A stretch of 5,647 nucleotides of DNA from contig JAGRKY010000489.1 in the NCBI GenBank assembly GCA_020442095.1, forward strand, positions 1 to 5,647, in the 5' to 3' direction. This document shows, one piece after another, positions 1-5,647 of the stretch. The notes under the pieces are model-generated. The model was not told the DNA's origin and made no database searches. It saw only the letters and a list, made by a program, of their open reading frames with translations. Position numbers and translations under genes: made by a program. The stretch is from Bauldia sp. (GTDB lineage Bacteria > Pseudomonadota > Alphaproteobacteria > Rhizobiales > Kaistiaceae). The first letter of the stretch is position 1, and each line of letters starts with the position of its first letter.

Positions 1-165
1 GACGCCTTCTTCCCCTTCGCCGACGGCCTGATCGCGACGGCGGAGGCCGGCGCCACGGCGGTGATCCAGCCCGGCGGCTCGATGCGCGACGAAGAGGTCA
101 TCGCCGCCGCCGACGAGCGCGGCCTCGCCATGGTGCTGACCGGGATGCGCCACTTCCGGCACTAG
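1..165 (+). CDS. purH: PurH, bifunctional AICAR formyltransferase/IMP cyclohydrolase, C-terminal end (5' partial)
   Basis: PurH catalyses the last two steps of de novo purine synthesis in the cytosol: formylation of AICAR with 10-formyl-tetrahydrofolate, then ring closure to IMP. Only the last 54 codons are here; the reading frame is open from base 1 and ends at the TAG at 163-165. The fragment begins with [10 protein letters not shown], a hallmark of the C-terminal AICAR-transformylase domain, and continues with [14 protein letters not shown] and the terminal [13 protein letters not shown], both typical of the extreme C-terminus of this family. The stop therefore looks native, not truncated. 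The gene starts left of the window, so its cyclohydrolase domain and promoter cannot be judged. It converges on the minus-strand TPR gene across 161 bases. Family identification is secure despite the short length because these motifs are highly conserved. Confidence 0.95.
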   Translation, partial: DAFFPFADGLIATAEAGATAVIQPGGSMRDEEVIAAADERGLAMVLTGMRHFRH

Positions 166-172
166 ACGCGAA

Positions 173-185
173 CCCGCATCGCGGG
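173..185 (+). terminator. Small GC hairpin just after purH, possible weak terminator stem
   Basis: CCCGC (173-177) and GCGGG (181-185) form a perfect five-base-pair stem around an ATC loop, starting seven bases after the purH stop codon. No T-run follows, so it is not a canonical intrinsic terminator. It could stabilise the 3' end of the purH message or be chance in GC-rich DNA. Confidence 0.25.
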
Positions 186-234
186 AGGCCGGATACGTCG
201 CCGGGCATGACACCCGACGTGCGACGCACACCAG

Positions 235-283
235 CCCTCCCCTTGTGGGAGGGCCAAAACCGCGTCAGCGGTTTTGGGGAGGG
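235..283. repeat. Composite inverted repeat (two tandem hairpins with an alternative outer stem) between convergent genes
   Basis: Two perfect stems lie side by side. CCCTCCC (235-241) pairs with GGGAGGG (247-253) around a five-base loop. CCAAAACCGC (254-263) pairs with GCGGTTTTGG (268-277) around the loop GTCA. The left arm CCCTCCCC (235-242) can also pair with GGGGAGGG (276-283), so an alternative fold encloses the region in an outer stem. The element is nearly the only structure between the purH stop and the TPR gene stop, and hairpins form from either strand. Its run of T residues lies inside the stem and not after it, so it is not a textbook intrinsic terminator, but a bidirectional terminator or mRNA 3'-end stabiliser is a reasonable role. 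From memory, elements of this look (CCCTCCCC-type arms near an AAAACCGC stem) recur between genes in sphingomonad genomes; that is recollection, and only one copy is present here. Confidence 0.6.
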
Positions 284-326
284 GTAGCGCGTTCGACCGG
301 TTGCGCCCGTCGTTGTGAACCTCGGC

Positions 327-2360
327 TCAGCTCCCGCCGGTCGTCTCCTTCCACAGCTTCTCGAGATAGCTGCCCATTTCGGTGAAGACGCCCGCCCAGT
401 CGCCGATCGCCGGCTGGCGGAACAGCCACATTGTCGGATACCACGGCGGCTCGTTGCGCCCCTCCAGCCATCGCCATTCCGGCTGGAAGCGGATCGCCGT
501 CCAGGTCGGCTGCCCGAGCGCCCCGGCAAGATGGGCGACCGCCGAATCCGCCGAGACCACGAGGTCGAGCGACATCATCAGGCCGGCAATTTCCGCCAGC
601 CCGTCCGGGTTGTCCGATATCTCGTCGCCAAAGCTCTCGACCGCCATCCCCTCCGGTAGGTCTTCGAGCTGGTCGAGGCCGTGCATCGCCTGCAGGCTGA
701 TCAGCCGCACCTCCGGATTAACCAGCAGCGGCGCAAAGGCGGCAAGCGGGATCGAGCGATAGCGATCGGCGCGATAGGCGGGGTTGCCACTCCAGCAGAC
801 CCCGATCCGGAAGCCGTTCGAGCCGACCCTGTCGCGCCATTTGGCGACGAGGTCCGGCTCCGCCGTGAGATAGGGGACGGCCGCCGGAATCGTATCGAGC
901 CGCGTCTTGAAGATATGCGGCAGGCTCATCAGCGACACCTGGCAATCGAAATCGGCGCGGTCGGTGTCCATCGCCCGGATCTCGACATCAGGGAAGTTGG
1001 CGGCGGCCAACCGATGCAGCGGCTTCGGGATGGCGAGCACGATCGTCGCCCCGGTGTCGCGCACCCGGCCGAGATAGCGGACCATCTGGATGGCGTCGCC
1101 GAGCCCCTGCTCGGCATGGACGAGGAGCCGCTTGCCGGCGATGTCCTCGCCCTCCCAGCGCGGCGTCGCCCGGTCGCCGAAGGCGAAATTCGGCAGCTTC
1201 AGCCGATATTCATGGGCCGGCCAGCCGCGTTCGAAATCGCCGCGATAAAGCAGCAGATGGGAGTGGTCGAACTGCGTCCGGGCATCCTCCGGGTCGAGCT
1301 CGATTGCCTTGCCGAAGGCGTCGCCGGCCTCGTCGAGACGCCCGAGCTCGGCGAGCGCCATGCCACGGGCGCGGTGGATTGCGGCGCCGGTCTTGCCGGC
1401 CTCGATCGCCGTATCCAGCGCGTCGAGCTGCTCCTCCAGCCGGCCGAGACCGCGAAGCGCCACGGCACGGGCGAAATGCGCGTCGGCGCCGGCGCCCTGG
1501 TCGACCGCATCGCCCGCCGCCGCCAGCGCCTCGTCGTAACGGTCGAGCGCCGCAAGCACGCCCGACCGGCTGACCAGCCCGGCCGGCGTATCCGGCAACA
1601 CGGCGAGGCTCCGTTCGTAGGCCTCCAGTGCCTCGTCGTCGCGCTTCAGTGCGACCAGCGCATTGCCGCGGACGACCAGCGCGTCGCCGTTGTCGGCGTC
1701 GGACGCCAGCACCGCTTCGGCGGCGGCGAGCGCCGCGGCGGGCCGGTAGAGCCTTTCGAGCGCCGTCGCCCGGCCGAGATTGGCCTCCACCCAATCCGAC
1801 CGCAGCCGGAGCGCAAGGTCGAAGGATTTCAGCGCAAGCCCGGGACGGCCGAGCTCCAGCAGCGCGAAGCCGCGGTTGAGATGGACATCGGCGAAGCCCG
1901 GCTCGAGCCGCGCCGCCCTGTCATATGCGATCACCGCCTGGTCGGTGCGGCCGAGCGCCTTCAGCGCGTTGCCGCGGTTGAAATGGGCAAGCGGATAGGC
2001 GGCGCGCAGCGTGATTGCGCGGTCGAAGGCGGCGAGCGCCTCCTCGAGCCGTCCGAGTTCCTGCAGGGCGGCGCCGCGGCTGCAATGTGCCTCGGGAAAT
2101 TGCGGCGCCAGCGCCAGCGCCGCGTCGAAGGCCGTCAGCGCCGCCTCCGCATCGCCGGCGCGGAGATGGGCATTGCCGAGGATGTTCTGGCCGGTCGGAT
2201 GCTTCAGCGCGTCGGCATGGCGGCTGACCTCGCGGATCGCGGCGCGATACTTGCCGGCGCCGATCAGGTTCGCGGCCGTCGCCAGCGCCCGTTCCAGCTG
2301 CCCGGGCGGGCCCGCCGGCCGCAAGCCCGGCCCCGGCATCGGTCCTGTCGCGCGTTTCAT
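327..2360 (-). CDS. Tetratricopeptide repeat protein with C-terminal GT9-like (GT-B) glycosyltransferase domain
   Basis: The 677-residue product has two parts. Residues about 56-390 are nine to ten TPR units of the form AHxxRGxALxxLGRxxEALxAFDxAL; units beginning at 91, 125, 159, 193, 227 and 261 are spaced exactly 34 residues apart. Residues about 408-677 resemble the heptosyltransferase (GT9)-like domain often found behind TPR arrays: EQGLGDAIQ at 417-425, VCWSGNP at 521-527 with DRYRSIPL following at 532-539, and DLVVSADSAVAHLAGALGQP at 599-618. There is no signal peptide or membrane segment, so it is probably cytosolic, where the TPR superhelix would bind a protein partner or acceptor and the C-terminus would transfer a sugar. 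Donor and acceptor are unknown. Caulobacter FlmG, a flagellin glycosyltransferase, is a TPR-GT precedent, but no flagellar gene is nearby. The ATG is chosen because it overlaps the upstream transporter stop as ATGA and has GAGGA just before it. Family and fold calls are firm; activity is inferred. Confidence 0.88.
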   Translation of the reverse strand: MKRATGPMPGPGLRPAGPPGQLERALATAANLIGAGKYRAAIREVSRHADALKHPTGQNILGNAHLRAGDAEAALTAFDAALALAPQFPEAHCSRGAALQELGRLEEALAAFDRAITLRAAYPLAHFNRGNALKALGRTDQAVIAYDRAARLEPGFADVHLNRGFALLELGRPGLALKSFDLALRLRSDWVEANLGRATALERLYRPAAALAAAEAVLASDADNGDALVVRGNALVALKRDDEALEAYERSLAVLPDTPAGLVSRSGVLAALDRYDEALAAAGDAVDQGAGADAHFARAVALRGLGRLEEQLDALDTAIEAGKTGAAIHRARGMALAELGRLDEAGDAFGKAIELDPEDARTQFDHSHLLLYRGDFERGWPAHEYRLKLPNFAFGDRATPRWEGEDIAGKRLLVHAEQGLGDAIQMVRYLGRVRDTGATIVLAIPKPLHRLAAANFPDVEIRAMDTDRADFDCQVSLMSLPHIFKTRLDTIPAAVPYLTAEPDLVAKWRDRVGSNGFRIGVCWSGNPAYRADRYRSIPLAAFAPLLVNPEVRLISLQAMHGLDQLEDLPEGMAVESFGDEISDNPDGLAEIAGLMMSLDLVVSADSAVAHLAGALGQPTWTAIRFQPEWRWLEGRNEPPWYPTMWLFRQPAIGDWAGVFTEMGSYLEKLWKETTGGS

Positions 2361-3757
2361 CCGTCCTCGTTCACCCTCGTGAGAATCAGGCCGCCTGCGA
2401 TGAAGAATACCAGCAGGATCGAAATGCCGATTCTCTGGCTTCCTGAATACGCTGTCAGCGCGCCGACGGCGAGAGGGCCGACGAAGCTCGTTACCTTGCC
2501 GGAAAGCGCGTAAAGGCCGAAGAACTGCGTCACCTGCCCCGGCGGGCTCACCCGGACGAGCAGCGTCCGCCCCGCCGCCTGGATCGGCCCGGCGACTGCG
2601 CCGATCACCCCGCCGAGGACGAGATAGACCTTCTCGCCGGGCGCGGCGAAGAGGCCGCCGTCACTCTGCGGGACCGGAATGAAGAAAGCGACGTGGGTCG
2701 TATCGACCGACAGGATTCCGATCGCGGCCAGCGTCAGGAGGACGAGGCAGCCGAGGATCAGCCGCTTCGGCCCGACGTGGTCGTCGACCCGCCCGCCGAT
2801 CACCGCGCCGGCCGTCCCCGTGAGGAGAAGCAGGATGCCGAATAGCCCGAGCTCGATCGAGGTCCAGCCGAAGATCCCGGCGGCATAGATCGCGCCGAAG
2901 GCGAAGAGCGCCACCAGCCCGTCGGTATAGATCATCCGCGCCAGCAGGTAGCGTGCCGCATTGGTATGCCGGCCGAGCTGGGAAACGGTCCGGGCAAGCC
3001 CCCTGAATCCGGAGCGGATCGCGGGAAGGAACCGCTCGCGGCGCGGCGCATCCGGCACGAAGAGGAACATCGGGATCACGAAGACGACGTACCAGATCGC
3101 CGAGAACGGCCCCGACGCGCGGTCGCCGCCGAAGACCGCCGGGTCGAGCCCGAGGATCGGCGCCATGCCGAACAGCGTCTTGCCGGTCACCGGATCGCCG
3201 ACCATCAGCCCGAGGGTGATGACGATGCTGACCAGCCCGCCGACATAGCCGATCGCCCAGCCGTTGCCCGACAACCGGCCGAGCCGGTCGCGGTCGACGA
3301 GGTCCGGCATCATCGCGTTGTTGAAGACCGTCGCATATTCGGCGCCGATCGTCGCGACGACGAAGCCGGCAAGCGCGACCGTCACCGCCCCCGGCGTCCC
3401 CGGCGCCGTCCACCACAGGAGAACGGACCCCGCGACCAGCAGCACCGAGAATCCGGCGATCCACGGCTTCCGCGCGCCGGTCGCGTCGGCGATCGCGCCG
3501 AGCAGCGGGGAGGTCAGCGCGATGATCAGCCCCGCGACGCCGGTCGCATACCCCCACAGCGACTGCCCCTCGACCGGGGTCGCGGCGAGATGGGCCGCGA
3601 AGAAGGGCGCGAAGACGAAGGTGGTGACCAGTGTGAAGAAGGGCTGGGTCGCCCAGTCGAAAAGCAACCAGCCGGCAATTGCCGACCGGCCGACCGGACG
3701 GCGCCCGGCCTCGTATTCGACGATTCGCTGCACCTCGCCTGGTCCCCGACTCGCCAT
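2357..3757 (-). CDS. UMF1-family (Atg22-like) MFS transporter
   Basis: The 466-residue protein is an inner-membrane major facilitator with about twelve hydrophobic segments (roughly 26-54, 68-90, 98-117, 124-145, 165-186, 218-235, 275-297, 301-322, 331-351, 377-396, 410-435 and 440-461). UMF1/Atg22-type signatures occur in order: GWLLFDWATQPF at 29-40, GAIADATGARKPW at 87-99 (equivalent of the MFS loop 2-3 motif), VFNNAMMPDL at 144-153, SGNGWAIGYVGG at 163-174, IYTDGLVALFAFG at 276-288, GPIQAAGRTLL at 390-400 and FFGLYALSGKVTSFVGPL at 412-429. The family is named after fungal Atg22, a vacuolar amino-acid effluxer; bacterial substrates are mostly undetermined, so no substrate is assigned. It starts 60 bases after the glutamate dehydrogenase stop, and its own stop overlaps the next gene's start. 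The ATG at 3757-3755 has no strong Shine-Dalgarno sequence. A GTG at residue 9 is a possible alternative start; either leaves all membrane segments intact. Confidence 0.9.
   Translation of the reverse strand: MASRGPGEVQRIVEYEAGRRPVGRSAIAGWLLFDWATQPFFTLVTTFVFAPFFAAHLAATPVEGQSLWGYATGVAGLIIALTSPLLGAIADATGARKPWIAGFSVLLVAGSVLLWWTAPGTPGAVTVALAGFVVATIGAEYATVFNNAMMPDLVDRDRLGRLSGNGWAIGYVGGLVSIVITLGLMVGDPVTGKTLFGMAPILGLDPAVFGGDRASGPFSAIWYVVFVIPMFLFVPDAPRRERFLPAIRSGFRGLARTVSQLGRHTNAARYLLARMIYTDGLVALFAFGAIYAAGIFGWTSIELGLFGILLLLTGTAGAVIGGRVDDHVGPKRLILGCLVLLTLAAIGILSVDTTHVAFFIPVPQSDGGLFAAPGEKVYLVLGGVIGAVAGPIQAAGRTLLVRVSPPGQVTQFFGLYALSGKVTSFVGPLAVGALTAYSGSQRIGISILLVFFIAGGLILTRVNEDG
2364..2368 (-). promoter_or_regulatory. 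Probable ribosome binding site of the TPR-glycosyltransferase gene, inside the transporter gene
   Basis: Read on the minus strand, GAGGA lies three bases before the ATG at 2360-2358, within the last codons of the upstream transporter gene. The spacing is shorter than optimal. Together with the ATGA stop/start overlap this suggests that initiation depends partly on ribosomes that finish translating the transporter. Confidence 0.45.
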
Positions 3758-3817
3758 GGAGCCGCAGCTTAGTCCGACAGCCCGCCGCTCCGGAAGCCTG
3801 CGCCTGGGACGCGCGGC
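3758..3817 (-). other. Short intergenic gap between glutamate dehydrogenase and transporter, no terminator seen
   Basis: These 60 bases separate the dehydrogenase stop from the transporter start on the same strand. I see no stable hairpin followed by a T-run, no convincing -35/-10 pair and no strong Shine-Dalgarno sequence before the ATG. A small imperfect palindrome around TCCGGA is present near 3787-3797 but is unremarkable. Read-through from the dehydrogenase is therefore plausible, although a promoter with weak consensus in this GC-rich DNA cannot be excluded. Confidence 0.4.
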
Positions 3818-5647
3818 TCAGATCGCCGCGAGGTCGGCAAGCAGGTTGGCGACCACCGTGATCCGCGACAGCGTCATCTCCTCGCTGTCGGCCGCGCCCG
3901 AGACGATGTCGAGGCTGCGTTCGATGGCTGCGGCATGGGCGGTCCGCCACGCCTCGACGCCACCGGCCCTGATCACCTGGATCGCGATCTGACGATGGGC
4001 CGCGGCGAGCATCTCGAGCGCCCGCTCGCGCGCCAGTCCGTCGAAATAGTCGGTGACCGGCATCGCTTCGGCCCGCCGCGTCGCGCCGTCGATCCGGGCG
4101 CGTTCGGCGACCTCGTAATAGGCCTCGGCCGCGACCTTGAGCGGCTGGCCGGTCGCCTCGGCGACGAGGTGGATGTCGGTCGCCGCGGCGAGGATCGGCA
4201 GCCGCGCCACGGCCACCGCGAGTTGCTCGGGCACGCCGGCGGCATGATAGCCCGCGATCGTCTCCGCCAGACGTGTCGCGGTCCGCTCCGGCAGCAGCCG
4301 GTCGAGCATCCCGGCCATCGCCGACACCGACTTGCCATAGGCCGCCGCGATCGTCCCGATCCCCTCAGCGAGCGAGACGTTGCGCAGGAACCATGTCGTC
4401 CGCGCCAGGATGAGATCCTGCACCGCCTTGTAGAGCTGGAGCTGGGTCGCGCCGGAGACGACATTGTCGAGGGCGTCGATCGCCGCGTTGAGCTGGCGGA
4501 TGCCGAAGGCCTCGCGGAGGATGACATAGACCCGGGCGATATCGATCGGCGCGGCGCCCGTCCGGTCGCCGACCTGGATGGTGTAGGTCGGCCCGCCATG
4601 GTTGACCATGGAATTGGCGATCATCGTCGCGATGATCTCCGCCCGGAGCCGATGAGCCTCGATGTCCTGGCCGTAGGCCTCCCGCATCTTCGCCGGGAAA
4701 TACCGGAAGAGCTCGTCGTCGAGCGTCGTGTCGTCGGCGACCTTGCCGTCGAGCAGCTGGTCGAAAAGCACGATCTTGGTATAGGCGATGAGCACGCCGA
4801 TCTCCGGCCGGGTCAGCGGCTTGCCGGCGGTCTGGCGCTCGCCGAGCGTGCCTTCGTCGGGCAGCGATTCGACCGTCCTGTCGAGGACGCCGCGCCGTTC
4901 GAGATCCTGGATCAGCCGGCGCTGGTAGCCGAAATGCTCGAAGCCGCGCGCCACCGCGAGCGAGATGGCGAGCGTCTGGAGATAGTTGTTGCGCAACACC
5001 AGCGCCGCGACCTCGTCGGTCATCGAGGCGAGCAGCTTGTCCCGGCGCTTCGCATCGAGCCGGCCTTCGCGCATCGCCCGGCCCAGCGCGATCTTGATGT
5101 TGACCTCGACGTCCGAGGTGTTGACCCCGGCCGAATTGTCGATCGCGTCCGAATTGCAGCGCCCGCCGGCGAGGCAGTATTCGACCCGCGCCAGCTGGGT
5201 CATGGCGAGGTTGCCGCCTTCGCCGACGACCCGCGCCCGGAGCTCGCCGCCGGTGACCCGGATCGCGTCATTCGCCCGGTCGCCGACCTTGTCCGGCCCC
5301 TCGTCCTTGGCGCGGACGAATGTCCCGATGCCGCCGAAGAAGAGCAGGTCGACCCGCGCCTTGAGGATCGCCCTGAGGATCGCGTTCGGCGTCGCCTTGT
5401 CGCCCGGGAGGTCGAGCAGCGCCTTCATCTCCGGGCTCAGCGGGATCGACTTCTCCTTGCGCGAGAAGACGCCGCCACCGGCCGAGATCCTTGCCTTGTC
5501 ATAGTCCTGCCAGCTCGACCGCGGCAGCTCGAACAGCCGCTGCCGCTCGGCGAAGCTCGCCGCCGGGTCGGGGGCGGGATCGATGAAGATGTCGCGGTGG
5601 TCGAAGGCGGCGACCAGCCGGGTCTCGGGCGACAGCAGCATGCCGTT
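3818..5647 (-). CDS. gdhB: NAD-specific glutamate dehydrogenase, large type, C-terminal part (5' partial)
   Basis: This cytosolic enzyme family (bacterial NAD-GDH, Pfam Bac_GDH type) oxidatively deaminates glutamate to 2-oxoglutarate and ammonium with NAD+. The frame is open from the right edge of the window, where it reads N-G-M-L-L-S, so the internal ATG at 5641-5639 is not the start; the gene begins outside. The visible 609 residues are about the last third to two-fifths of a protein usually near 1,550-1,620 residues. Numbering from the edge, it contains GGIGTF (105-110), VVGEGGNLAMTQ (140-151, the dinucleotide-domain glycine-rich segment), DNSAGVNTSDVEVNIKI (170-186) and PLTRPEIGVLIAYTKI (277-292), all characteristic, followed by the long helical C-terminal region ending in LLADLAAI. 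The N-terminal regulatory part and most catalytic residues are off the window. It is the first visible gene of the minus-strand block. Symbols differ among genera (gdhB, gdh2, gdhZ in Caulobacter). The family call is secure; the symbol is conventional. Confidence 0.95.
   Translation of the reverse strand, partial: NGMLLSPETRLVAAFDHRDIFIDPAPDPAASFAERQRLFELPRSSWQDYDKARISAGGGVFSRKEKSIPLSPEMKALLDLPGDKATPNAILRAILKARVDLLFFGGIGTFVRAKDEGPDKVGDRANDAIRVTGGELRARVVGEGGNLAMTQLARVEYCLAGGRCNSDAIDNSAGVNTSDVEVNIKIALGRAMREGRLDAKRRDKLLASMTDEVAALVLRNNYLQTLAISLAVARGFEHFGYQRRLIQDLERRGVLDRTVESLPDEGTLGERQTAGKPLTRPEIGVLIAYTKIVLFDQLLDGKVADDTTLDDELFRYFPAKMREAYGQDIEAHRLRAEIIATMIANSMVNHGGPTYTIQVGDRTGAAPIDIARVYVILREAFGIRQLNAAIDALDNVVSGATQLQLYKAVQDLILARTTWFLRNVSLAEGIGTIAAAYGKSVSAMAGMLDRLLPERTATRLAETIAGYHAAGVPEQLAVAVARLPILAAATDIHLVAEATGQPLKVAAEAYYEVAERARIDGATRRAEAMPVTDYFDGLARERALEMLAAAHRQIAIQVIRAGGVEAWRTAHAAAIERSLDIVSGAADSEEMTLSRITVVANLLADLAAI

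Noticed and set aside
254..277. A standard rho-independent terminator for purH or the TPR gene
   Set aside because: The stem is good, but its T residues are part of the stem and are followed by GGGG, so no unpaired U-tract exists on either strand. It was recorded as a composite repeat.
98..529. A 143-codon minus-strand frame spanning the purH end, the intergenic region and the TPR gene end
   Set aside because: It crosses the purH coding end and the hairpin element, and its translation is Arg/Ser/Gly-rich without recognisable motifs.
330..1139. A GT41 O-GlcNAc transferase (OGT) catalytic domain
   Set aside because: TPR proteins are often labelled this way, but the EQGLGDAIQ and SADSAVAHLAGALGQP blocks fit the GT9/heptosyltransferase-like group better than the OGT catalytic region.
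681..2513. A 610-codon + strand open frame opposite the TPR gene
   Set aside because: It lies wholly antisense to a well-supported TPR-glycosyltransferase and the transporter end. Its translation is Arg/Glu/Ala-rich with no recognisable domain, as expected for the complement of GC-rich codons. It is a shadow frame.
2661..3950. A 429-codon minus-strand frame overlapping the transporter and the dehydrogenase end
   Set aside because: It is another frame of the same strand through two genes with clear family motifs. The product is very Arg-rich and lacks membrane segments or known motifs.
2966..3992. Two + strand open frames (2966-3772 and 3264-3992) antisense to the transporter
   Set aside because: Both are low-complexity, basic translations opposite a conserved gene, with no domain and no independent sign of coding.
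3973..5504. Frames at 3973-4599 (minus) and 4986-5504 (plus) inside the dehydrogenase
   Set aside because: The dehydrogenase frame has strong family motifs throughout; these are Arg/Ser-rich shadow translations.
1..5647. Mobile element, CRISPR array, tRNA/rRNA, or a defence or other novel system
   Set aside because: I saw no transposase or integrase, no direct-repeat/spacer pattern, no tRNA-like fold and no abrupt change in base composition. All long stretches are explained by four housekeeping-type or widespread gene families.

Overview
The window is ordinary-looking, strongly GC-rich chromosomal DNA, densely coding, with a G/C preference at third codon positions. The protein types (a large NAD-specific glutamate dehydrogenase, a UMF1-type transporter and a TPR protein with a GT9-like C-terminus) and a GC-rich intergenic double hairpin suggest an alphaproteobacterium, most likely a sphingomonad. 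That assignment is inferred from family resemblance, not from a marker gene.

Layout. The + strand carries only the last 54 codons of purH (1-165). A 161-base convergent intergenic region (166-326) follows and holds a small hairpin and a composite inverted repeat. The rest is one minus-strand block, read from right to left: the C-terminal 609 codons of an NAD-dependent glutamate dehydrogenase (3818-5647, its start outside the window), a 60-base gap, a 466-residue UMF1-family MFS transporter (2357-3757), and a 677-residue TPR protein with a glycosyltransferase-like C-terminus (327-2360). The last two genes overlap by four bases (ATGA), so they are very probably co-transcribed and translationally coupled. 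The short gap without a visible terminator makes it plausible that the dehydrogenase belongs to the same transcript.

How the genes may work together. PurH completes de novo IMP synthesis and is unrelated to the minus-strand block apart from sharing the convergent region. The glutamate dehydrogenase converts glutamate to 2-oxoglutarate and ammonium. The UMF1 transporter is an inner-membrane exporter or permease of unknown substrate. The TPR protein looks like a cytosolic sugar transferase acting on a protein or glycan. No biochemical link between the three is visible in the sequence; only their arrangement suggests shared expression.

No mobile element, CRISPR array, tRNA, rRNA or clear novel system was found. 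The most worthwhile points are the TPR-glycosyltransferase fusion of unknown target, its tight coupling to the UMF1 transporter, and the composite hairpin between the convergent genes.
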